From NCBI GenBank assembly GCA_948099385.1, contig CANUEZ040000002.1, positions 1,860,001 through 1,924,000 on the forward strand: a DNA stretch of 64,000 nt. Direction: 5' to 3'. Below the pieces are notes generated by a model, which did no database searches, had not been told where the DNA came from, and saw nothing but the letters and a program-made list of their open reading frames with translations. Each line of letters opens with the position of its first letter. The first letter of the stretch is position 1. This DNA comes from Fasciola hepatica (Eukaryota > Platyhelminthes > Trematoda > Plagiorchiida > Fasciolidae). The translations under genes were made by a program, and so were the position numbers. Below, one piece after another: positions 22,315-31,074 of this stretch.

Positions 22315-22330
22315 CTGGAACCACGTCCAG
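22315..22330 (+). promoter_or_regulatory. LINE-E 3' hairpin motif CTGG-N8-CCAG
   Basis: CTGG AACCACGT CCAG inside a conserved context (cataacccacag before, actgc after), about 1.09 kb from the 3' end. The same stem and spacing recur at 29710-29725, 9102-9117, 9388-9403 and 2764-2779 in three other LINE-E copies, with different loop sequence in the older copies. Its role is unknown. Confidence 0.6.
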
Positions 22331-23412
22331 ACTGCAATCTCCCTTTATTTCAGGTCGTTGTCTCCCACTATCTCAGACGCCAAATTGGCTAACCAAGGAG
22401 GCCTCTTTGACTCGTACGGACAGAGACTCAAGTGGAACCTACCATGGCAACTGGGACAGAAATCCAACCACACAACAGGAGATACCCTCAATTGCTTATC
22501 AGATCGTTCAGCATTTTCTAACGCAACCAACACGAATTCCAGCTCACGCGCATGCCGCTAACATACAGCCACACTCGGCTGATTGACTGACACATACTTT
22601 GCCCTGCCAGATGAAACTTACGCATTCGATGTAGTACGTTACCAGAATAACACTGAAGGCAAATGCGTCATCACATACATATATATTTGTCATTGAAGCA
22701 GCATAACGCTGAAGTCCATGCGAAGATTTTCCCACTTTATTATCCGTTAACACAGGTTATCTTTCCTCCGAACCGTAGCCGGCTGGAATTTGACTCTCCA
22801 TTTCTCGAAGACCCTCCAGTTGCGCCTTCTCATTTCTGAATAGTACATGTTACTGGCCCTGAATCTAAACTCACCTTTTTATGGACTGCTGTTTCTCCCA
22901 CATCCACCGGTGTTCACTTTCACGAAACTGGCCTCAGGTCCCCCTGCTTCAAATCTCATTCCGTTTACAGAACTCCGGTAAATCCGTCATTCAGGGTCTG
23001 TATTGTCTTCATGGATCGCTATCCTCTTCGCATGCGTCGATTTTCCACCCTTTTTTTCTTGTTCAAAATTTATTCCATCTGCAGAACCTCAGTTGGCCTC
23101 TGGTTTCCTGGGCTTGCATCATTCTTGTTAATAATGCCTCCTTAGCACTGCGCTAACGATTTTCTCAATATCTCCACCGCGCACCACTGCCTGATCCGGA
23201 TTCGAAACCGGTTTAAAACTGCCGCGCAAACCATTATCAGAATGATCCATTCAAACTTTTCCTGTCATTGTTTTTTCATCTCTAATACTCTCGACTTTCA
23301 TACTTAGAATATGTGAACATTTCATCTTATTGAGTAACGTGTACACCATGATCATGCTTTAACGCGTGCGTCTCGACCATGGCCGAGAAATATACCAATA
23401 TTATTATTATTA

Positions 23413-25431
23413 TTATTGTTTGACACAGGCCGCTTCTACGAATTCGAAATTGAACATACGTTCCAGACTTTTACCCAATTCGGTGGTTGTGACGTGGTGC
23501 ACGTGGGCTTTCGGTTTGTTCTGTCGTTGTTGTGAAGTTGGCCCCAGTATGACCCATCCGAGCGGTCCTCTCACGGCGTACGGGTCGTCGGGACCACCAG
23601 TTCGTTGTTCCAAGACCCAGTGAGCCTTCGGAATATTGGCCCCAATTAGTATACAGATATCGGAGGCCTTTATAACTGACAACGGTATTTCTTTCAAATG
23701 CTCCCACCTGCTCAATTCTTGCGGTTGAATAAACGGCTGTAGTTTCGGAAGGGTTTCGACTGCCCAGGCTCGGTGGATCTGGATAGCCTCTTGTCCATCC
23801 AGTGAGGTTATCGTTAGGGATACTGTGACACCTTCCGTCACACAACCCCCAGTAACAGTCTTGACAGTAAGGCGCTCTCGTTTTCCCTTTAAACCCAGTT
23901 TCTTCATGAGCGAGGCGTCAATGAACGTCGAGTCTGAACCGTTGTCAAGGAAACCATTGACGGTAACTTCTCCTAATGGACCTCGGAGCCAGACTGGTAA
24001 TATGGCGAAAGACACTTCCTGAATGGCATTACTGACGTTTGCTGAGACATGGCCAACCGATACAGCACGTTCAGTTACTTGAATACTCCGGCTGTTACCC
24101 TCTGGGGTTCCTTGTCTGTGTAACATTGGATGATGTTGACCTTTGCAGTCGCTCAGACCACAGGTTCTGCGTGATCGGCAATTCTTAACGACATGGTTTG
24201 GTTTCAAGCACAGAAAACATAACTTCAATCTCTTTATTTCTTCGTTTCTATCGGCAACACTCAAACCCTGAAATGTACTGCATTGGTCCACGTAATGTGG
24301 TCTATTACAAATAGAACAAATTGGATTTTGTGAAGCTTTCAGACTTGCTGCAGCTACATCAGTCTCTGTTGACATTAATGTGGTCATTCGATCTCGTGAG
24401 CCTTGACTAGTCGTAGGCCGTTGGGATTCTGACCGGGCGTGGACACGATTATCTTGATGCGTGATATAAACGAGGCCGGTTACGGCGGCATCAGCTTGGT
24501 CCGAAACAAAGTCCATCAGCTCACAGAATGTGGGCTCACGTTTGGTCCTTAAGATATGAGATGCCTTTTCGAACCATTTGGACTGAATGTGATGGGGAAG
24601 CCGTTGCACAACTGCTGTAAGAGTGTGACAGGCATTTAAGTCTGACTGATAATTCAGCCTTTCCAACGTGGCAGAACACAACTTCATTTCATCAGCTAAC
24701 TTGATTAGAGCTTTAGAGTCTGAAGGCTTCATGGTTGGCCCGTCTGTCAGTTCGCTTATGCACTGTCTTGCGATTACATGTGGCTCACCGAAACGCCGTT
24801 CGAGAATTCGTAATGCTTCTTCATAGCCTTCCTTAGGTTCAAGGATTGCGCATCTTCGGATTGATTCAGCAGCTTCGCCTTCACAGGCCGAAACTAGGTA
24901 ATCCAATAGACAAGCGGGGTCGGAGGTGTATCTGGCCACTGTAGTTTGAAAGCTCCGCATAAACCTGAAGTAATTCATTGGGTTTCCATCGAACTTGACC
25001 AATTTTCGGACTGGCAGGCTCATGCAAGCTTGAAGCAGCTGAGCGGTTTCAAAGACGTTGCTTGCCGCTGGTTGTTCCCGAGTCAAAACATGAATTCCAG
25101 GTTTCTTGAAGGATATCGGGTCGACAGGTTGAGCATTTGAAGTTGGGAGAGACTGTACATAGTTTTTCACTCGTTCGAGCTTCTCAAATGGCTGTGGGGT
25201 AGGTGGTCGAGAGGTCTCGACCGGCAATAATGACCGTTCTTCAGCTTGTAGATCACTAATCTTCTCCGCGAGCTTCATTTTGGCATCACTGATACGCCTT
25301 GCAGTTTCCAGCTCAAGCTCCAACCGTTTTATCTTTAATTTTGCCAATTTAAGTTCTTGATTCAGCTTTGAGTCCGGGGACGGGCCTTGTGATAACTGAC
25401 GTTCACTGTCGGAATCGTGGCGGGGCTGCAT
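23413..25431 (-). CDS. gag: BEL gag with zinc knuckles and aspartic protease domain
   Basis: The first ATG codon is at 25431; upstream the frame is open for a few more residues. A coiled coil is evident early (LNQELKLAKLKIKRLELELE). A gag domain of the DUF1759 type follows (KLVKFDGNPMNYFRFMRSF, ILERRFGEPHVIARQC). Two cysteine clusters, ICNRPHYVDQC and CFLCLKPNHVVKNC, resemble nucleocapsid knuckles. Then comes a DUF1758-type aspartic protease (GFLDNGSDSTFIDASLMKKL), with DNG at the active-site position. The frame runs into the LINE-E tail after VEAACVKQ; in the original element it continued into RT. The product assembles the particle and cleaves the polyprotein. Confidence 0.9.
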   Translation of the reverse strand: MQPRHDSDSERQLSQGPSPDSKLNQELKLAKLKIKRLELELETARRISDAKMKLAEKISDLQAEERSLLPVETSRPPTPQPFEKLERVKNYVQSLPTSNAQPVDPISFKKPGIHVLTREQPAASNVFETAQLLQACMSLPVRKLVKFDGNPMNYFRFMRSFQTTVARYTSDPACLLDYLVSACEGEAAESIRRCAILEPKEGYEEALRILERRFGEPHVIARQCISELTDGPTMKPSDSKALIKLADEMKLCSATLERLNYQSDLNACHTLTAVVQRLPHHIQSKWFEKASHILRTKREPTFCELMDFVSDQADAAVTGLVYITHQDNRVHARSESQRPTTSQGSRDRMTTLMSTETDVAAASLKASQNPICSICNRPHYVDQCSTFQGLSVADRNEEIKRLKLCFLCLKPNHVVKNCRSRRTCGLSDCKGQHHPMLHRQGTPEGNSRSIQVTERAVSVGHVSANVSNAIQEVSFAILPVWLRGPLGEVTVNGFLDNGSDSTFIDASLMKKLGLKGKRERLTVKTVTGGCVTEGVTVSLTITSLDGQEAIQIHRAWAVETLPKLQPFIQPQELSRWEHLKEIPLSVIKASDICILIGANIPKAHWVLEQRTGGPDDPYAVRGPLGWVILGPTSQQRQNKPKAHVHHVTTTELGKSLERMFNFEFVEAACVKQ

Positions 25432-25498
25432 TTGACAGAATTTCTTCAATTCCGATTCGGGCAGTAAATCAAAGCAGTGATTTGGTTATCTGGCTAAC

Positions 25499-26324
25499 TG
25501 TTGCGACTATCCCGATGTCTAGGGCTGTAAATCTAGCAGTAACTTAGTTTCTCTAGCTACACGCACGATATGGGCAGAACACGATTACGGGCAGCAGAAC
25601 AAATTCCAATCGAATAACCGTGTTTATCGATGATTCGTGGTTCTAAATAATACAATAAACATAAATATACAGCAAATAAAGGACATACAGCCAGGTGAGA
25701 AACCAAGAACAATGGGCAGTAAGCTTCCGAAAATCGGGACAGCGCAGAAAATAAAAACGGTCCACTTAGCAGGCAGCTGAACGAAACTGTAGCGCAGTTC
25801 GGTTGCGGTACAGTCAATAAATCAAGAGCGTTTATCGTCAAAGATCAATAAATCGATTACAAACGCGTGAATTGGACTGTGGTTGCAATGGTAAAAAGTG
25901 TCATTAACAAATAAGTACAAATGAGCTAAGTCTGTGGAGCAAACAAAGGCACGTGTCAACATGAATAGGCGAATCCGGCACTAGATCTGTTAATGCCGTT
26001 GACGTATGACGGCCAATAGTGGAGTGCACTGACAGAAACGATAAGACTGGGAGTTCGAGCCTCCGCTCGGCAGTACAAATGAAACACTCAGAAAGATTAT
26101 ATAACAGTAAAAGTGTAGACCTTCGGGAAAACAAGGTTATGAACAAATACGTGAACTGTTCATGTAATAAGTACCATGAAACTCAAGTATAAACTGATGT
26201 GATACCTTAGAAACAGGGAAAATACATTACGAATGTCCGGGGTTCACGATGCATGTACTCACTACTAATAAGTAACTAAACAGAAGACAAAAAGACAAAC
26301 TCTAATTACGATTCGTAATTAACA
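25499..26324 (-). repeat. BEL LTR (5' LTR in element orientation)
   Basis: Copy of 13376-14203 at constant offset 12123 except for a 2-bp deletion near the right end. It ends ATTAACA, followed by the CACGT duplication. As the element's 5' LTR it should hold the promoter. I do not see a TGG-type primer-binding site directly next to it (the adjacent minus-strand sequence reads GTTAGCCAGATAACC), so the tRNA primer is undetermined. Confidence 0.92.
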
Positions 26325-26329
26325 CACGT
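26325..26329. repeat. BEL target-site duplication, right (CACGT)
   Basis: Matches 13371-13375 and directly follows the LTR terminal CA. Confidence 0.85.
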
Positions 26330-26524
26330 TATTTTGCCAAACTAACGTATCGTAATTAGTATTTCGGTACGAGCACTTCTTGAAGAGTTCACTCTCTTCA
26401 GAAGAGTTTATTCTCTTCAAAAGCTGAGTATACCATTTGGTGTCCTTTTTGATGTTTTTCGTTGGTGTCAGTGAAACTGATACCGGCTAACATCTTTTTG
26501 TGGCGCCTTTTCTAGTGTACCTTT

Positions 26525-27987
26525 TTGTGGAACTTTTGTAGTGTGCGGGTTTGCCGCGCTTGCCTTAGTGTACCGTTTGTGTCTGTTCAAAAGGTTGTGT
26601 TATTGTCCCATTGGTGTTCGAGACGGTATTTTCAAACAAACTCGACCATCACTGCCGAAACAAATGGGGCAGAGGTTGATCCCACTGGTCAGGCAGTAAG
26701 CTGTGGGAACAAGGGAAGCACGGACCTGGTGCAAGACGAGGGAATTCAATACGACCAGTGTTGCATTTGGTATCATCAAAAGTGCTCCAAGCTGGAAGAG
26801 AAAGGCTTCGGGCTGCACATCAATTACGCATCGCTCAAGTGGATATGCGCCCACTGCTTTGCGTTTGCAAGCGAGTTCTCGCGTATAATTCGAGGCGAAC
26901 TAGGGAAAGTGGACACGAACATGAAGCTGGAACCAAGACCAGAGAGAGAGCCAGTTCGATCCATAGCCTAGTAGAAAAGGAAAACCGGGTGCCAGAGCAC
27001 AAAAATAAAAAAGACAACCCAAGCCAAAGGGCAAAGAAAGCAAAGAGGTAGTAGGATTCACCAACGTGGGGAAAAGCCTCCTGACGGAAGTGGAGTCCCT
27101 CAAGGAGCAGGTCAAACGCCTAGGTGTTGAAGTGCAGCGCATGAAGCGTGACGCTGAGGTCATGGCAGACAGAAGTAGAAGACTGCTACTTCATAGCCCT
27201 GGGGAGAACATCGTTAAAGACGGTAGAATCAGGAAGGAGGAAAACCGCCGGCATGTGACTGAGGTTCTTAGAATGGCTGGCCTACCTCCTACGACACCAA
27301 TAGTCAAGTGCCATCGAATAGGACTATGGCGTGGAACACAACCAGCGCCGCCACGACCCCTGTTGGTTGTATTCCACAGTGTCTACTGGAGGGATATGCT
27401 GCTGTCCAGGGCGGGAGCAGTTGAGGGCAACACGCAGGGAATGGTTAGGGTCACACCCGACAGCCCAGCATTTGTCAAACCGGCTAATGCCATAATCTCG
27501 CTGAGAACGGGCATACCTGATCTTAAGAGTCCGAAGCTACATATAGCGAAACTGGAGATGACCCCTCTTGGGAAGTCAACGCCTAAGGCCCAAGGAGTAA
27601 TCCAGGTACCAAAGGTGGCTTCAGGCGCCGGTATACAAAAGCCAAAGATCAGGAAGTTCGAAAGACCAAAAAGAAGGGGACTCACAGGACACTCAGTCCG
27701 GTTGGTGTTGAGAACGTGCAGCCAGCCAGCCCGATTCTAAAGGAGACTCCCAAAATGTCCTCTCTGGTGAGACAGCGAAGTTGGAGGTATCAGATGGTAA
27801 AGCCGAGGAAACCAGTTGGGCTGAGGTGGTCGCAAGACCATCCCGGGCCATCGGTACGGCGACTCAAAAGGGGGTAACGTCCTTTGTGCACGTTGAGCCC
27901 GACAACGGGTCGACGGGTGGAAAAGAAAAAGCCAAGAAACTCAGAGTGTCACTTGATATGCAAGATGCTGCACCGCCGACACCTTAA
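26525..27987 (+). pseudogene. LINE-B ORF1: PHD-like finger, coiled coil and RRM-like region
   Basis: The protein is split over three frames. 26525-26971 has a PHD-like zinc finger (QYDQCCIWYHQKCSKLE ... YASLKWICAHC; the first Cys pair includes CGNKG). 27066-27740 has a coiled coil (SLLTEVESLKEQVKRLGVEV) followed by an RRM-like ORF1 region (TEVLRMAGLPPTTPIVKCH, PRPLLVVFHSVYWRDMLLS). 27781-27987 is an acidic/basic tail ending in PPTP. Frameshifts fall near 26970 and 27750. The natural end lies beyond the LINE-E insertion, at about 31048 (LEAKHGASPRRLRPRVPQP). Such ORF1 proteins bind element RNA; the PHD-like finger could engage chromatin, which is inference. Confidence 0.75.
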
Positions 27988-27992
27988 GAGGC
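27933..27992. repeat. About 60-bp target-site duplication, left copy
   Basis: caagaaactcag...ccgacaccttaagaggc at 27933-27992 is repeated as 30957-31014. Differences are a 2-bp GA indel and two substitutions. The copies sit exactly at both ends of the LINE-E insertion and restore ORF1 when joined. Confidence 0.9.
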
Positions 27993-30956
27993 CTCATTTC
28001 GCCTTTCTTAATCGTCTCATTCCAGAACCTCTTATCCCAGAAGCCCACTTGCTAGTACCTACTTGGTGGCCTTTCCTCTCGTCTCACCCCTGTACCTACC
28101 ACCCACCAACTTCTATCATATTCCCTCCTATGCTCCACACTATTTCCCATCAGCAGAGCTAAACTCATCCATATCAGCTAGCCCGGAATGGTCTCTGATG
28201 GTCTTGTGCATGGTCTGGCGCTGTATAAGACTGACACACGTATGCTAGCTTGTGCTTTACGACGCTCGTTGTCCTACTCCGTGTGTTTGCTTAGTCCCAC
28301 TCTGTATTTTCTAGGCCCATGCTAGCGAAACCCCTGATGTCAACGACACCCATACCATAGCGTCGTCCGAACGTGGGGAAAACAGACCACCCCCAGCAGT
28401 TGCGAAAAAAAGGCAATTACGCATAAAATTACGATCGGTCGGAGGGGCTATGGAAAGTTTTTATATGGGCTCAACCACCCCTATGTTAGAAAACAAAAAA
28501 ATGAAAAAGAACAGTGGAAAAAAGACCTCGTGGGATCCATTCCATCACCAGATACCACTGACATCGGGCTGTGAAGGAATTGGGCAACCTTCATCTATGG
28601 GTATGTCTCCCATCAGCTCAGACCTGATCCTGCGAAAGGGGTAACCCCACATCGCCCTTGTTCGCTCTACAAGCTTTTGGTTTTCACGCACGAGACTGGC
28701 TGAGGTGACAGTGCACTGGACTCTCCACATACGTTTACCCACCCCCCGCTCTAAGTTTCAACCACCCCATACCCCCCATAAGAGCACCCAGCATGCATGT
28801 CGACGTCAAATACAATCGCTACCATACCCTGACTTTCAACTCATTGACCTGGACGGCATATCGACGTACCTGACGAATAGCCACAACCGCGGTGAAGCCC
28901 GGAAAAGGAAAAAATAAATAAATAAATAAATAAAAAAGAGAGAGATAAGAACACAGTGGAAACCGGTCACCTTTTCCATCTATACCCCTCCACCTTACGT
29001 CATCTCTCTTAGAAAGCGGCCTTCTCCATGCCCTAGCGTCCAAGCCACGCTTAGGTTTACAACCCTACCTAACAGTAACCACGGCCCCCTGCCAACTACA
29101 ATCACCACTTCAGCCTGGACTCTAAGCCCACTGGCATGGATAACATACGGTAGCATATTGGTAACACTACAGAGGCAACAGATGGCCAACACCTGCCTCA
29201 CTTAAGTCTACAAAAAATGAACACGGAGAATCGTATATATTTTCCATTCCCCACTGACTATCCCTCCTCAACCGTATAACAAGTATGGTATTCATGCATC
29301 CACCACGTCATGAGATTTTCCTGCTCACATTTAAGTTTAATCTCAGTAGGTTGGCTCTACCGAGTAGGAGCACAGATGACCCCACGTCCACGTTTCTCTG
29401 CATGATAACAATTTTCTCTAACGCATCACCACCGATGCCCTAGTGGTTCCTCCCGAAATCTTACTTACTTGCTCTTCACAACCTCTAATTGCGTGCAAAC
29501 CATTTACCCCTTGTCATGCAGACGCAGCAGCCCACCCGCTTCACGCTATCTTGCTAGCCTATAGCAGTACTTATCAACCCCCTGCAACCCGACGTTACTT
29601 AAGCTCTCGAATTAAAACCCAGATCGGAGTATAAAATGTGCCACTGACGGTTCACATAAACCCAACCAGCTCATTACTAACTGTCGCTATTTATTATCAT
29701 AGCTAACAGCTGGAACCACGTCCAGACTGCTAACATCATTTATTTCAGGTTTGACGTCGTCCACTCCAGGGCTCCACTTTCGGTGACCAATGCCCACACT
29801 TTGACCTGTACCGACAGAGACCTAAATGGCACCTTTTATACCGAACGGGATTGCAATCGAGCCACACGACCTGATCACCCCCAACTGCTTGCCAGTAGAT
29901 TGATAGACGTCTCCTAAGGCAATACCTCTACTACTGAGGCTTCACAACTAACAGTTCGAAAGCAACCTTCCACTGATTGATTGACACGTCCCTTACCCCG
30001 CCTGATGAACCATACCCACGGGATGCTGCACTTCACCTTTGTATCATGTGAAACAATCCAATAACAGAGCCAGAATACGCAACACAGGAATCTTTCACTC
30101 ATTAAAATTCGATACGCCATCCGAACGCGAGTCCACTTATCCCCCCATCCGTGGTTCCCATTTACGACGCCGAATACCACTGAGAATCAGTAAGACAATA
30201 TAATTTTGTCAGCGTATCGGAACAATAAGGCGCGAGCCTGCGCGGAGGTTTTTCACTCAGTTTTCTCTTGCAAAATTTCATTTTACTTTCGACTGGCATC
30301 CCGCTTAAAAATGACTCCTCATCAATTCAAGGCCTTCAAGTTGCGCTCCCTTTTTTCTGAATGGTACATGTTATTGATCCTGAACCTAAACTTACCTTTT
30401 ATATGGATTGCTGTTTCCTCCACACTCATCGTTTCCTAGACCACTCTCACAAAGTTTGCTCATGTCTCCTCGTTTCGTGACGCACTCCGTTTCTTATAAC
30501 CGGAAATATCCATCATCGTCTTCATAGAGAGCCGTTCTCTTCATACTCACCAAAGTTCACGAGTGTACTCCCATTCATTTCTGTCACCTCTCCATGTTCA
30601 TAAATTATCCCGTGCATAGAACCCCAATAGGCCTCCGTTATCCACAGCTTGCACTATTTTGGTTTATAATATATCCTCAGCGATATCTTTTCACGACATA
30701 TTTTGTATTTCCACGGGCCACCACCAACCGACTCGAATTTGAAACCTGACCGTACTTGCCGCGCAAACCATTATCACCTCGGTCGATTCAAACTAACTGT
30801 AGCTATATTGTTTTGCTTCTGACTTTTTGGACTGGCCTTCTTGAAATTACTGTATAGTTCATTGTTTTGAGTAACGTTGTACACCATGATCATGCGCTTG
30901 CACGTGCGTCTCGACCACGATCGGGAAATATACCATCATATCATATCATATCATAT
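27993..30956 (+). mobile_element. LINE-E 3' copy (non-coding) inserted at the end of LINE-B ORF1
   Basis: 2964 bp ending in the LINE-E terminal sequence (accatgatcatgcgcttgc ... gggaaatatacc) and a (TCATA)n tail at 30936-30956. From about 29240 it parallels the 3' region of the copy ending at 23417, including the CTGG-N8-CCAG hairpin at 29710-29725. The first kilobase holds P/S/Y-rich short frames (PLYLPPTNFYHIPSYAP) that may be ORF1-like or 3' UTR. No endonuclease or RT motif is present, so it is either 5'-truncated in a long 3' UTR or an internally deleted derivative. An AAAT microsatellite lies at 28911-28934. Confidence 0.8.
29710..29725 (+). promoter_or_regulatory. LINE-E 3' hairpin motif CTGG-N8-CCAG
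   Basis: CTGG AACCACGT CCAG followed by actgc, about 1.23 kb from the element's 3' end; equivalent to 22315-22330. Confidence 0.6.
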
Positions 30957-31014
30957 CAAGAAACTCAGTGTCACTCGATATGCAAGATGCTGCACCGCCG
31001 ACACCTTTAGAGGC
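30957..31014. repeat. 58-bp target-site duplication, right copy
   Basis: Right-hand copy of 27933-27992, directly after the (TCATA)n tail and leading back into LINE-B ORF1. Confidence 0.9.
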
Positions 31015-31074
31015 AAAACACGGGGCATCACCTCGGAGATTGCGCCCGAGGGTACCTCAGCCGTAGAATTAGCA

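Larger units (their letters stand above)
17525..23417 (+). mobile_element. LINE-E (CR1-like), near full-length, inserted in BEL gag-pol
   Basis: The element has a proline-rich ORF1 region, an intact ORF2, a 1.9-kb 3' region, and a (TTA)n tail at 23398-23417 preceded by the family terminal sequence (ccatgatcatgc ... cgagaaatatacc). It lies antisense to BEL and cuts its polyprotein after ...FNFEFVEAACVK. The left edge, about 17525, is set by where BEL homology (LGSMSEDD) ends. I find no clear target duplication here. The CTGG-N8-CCAG hairpin is at 22315-22330. ORF2 lacks stops over 968 codons, consistent with recent insertion. Confidence 0.85.
13376..26324 (-). mobile_element. Pao/BEL LTR retrotransposon carrying a nested LINE-E
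   Basis: Two LTRs of 828 and 826 bp (13376-14203 and 25499-26324) enclose a minus-strand gag-pol. Element order is 25499-26324 (5' LTR), gag with protease, RT, RNase H, integrase, 13376-14203 (3' LTR). By eye the LTRs differ only by a 2-bp AG indel (near 14160) and one A/G near the end, so integration is recent. A 5-bp CACGT duplication flanks the element. About 5.9 kb (17525 to about 23417) is a plus-strand LINE-E inserted between protease and RT; without it the element is about 7.06 kb, normal for Pao/BEL. Confidence 0.92.
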
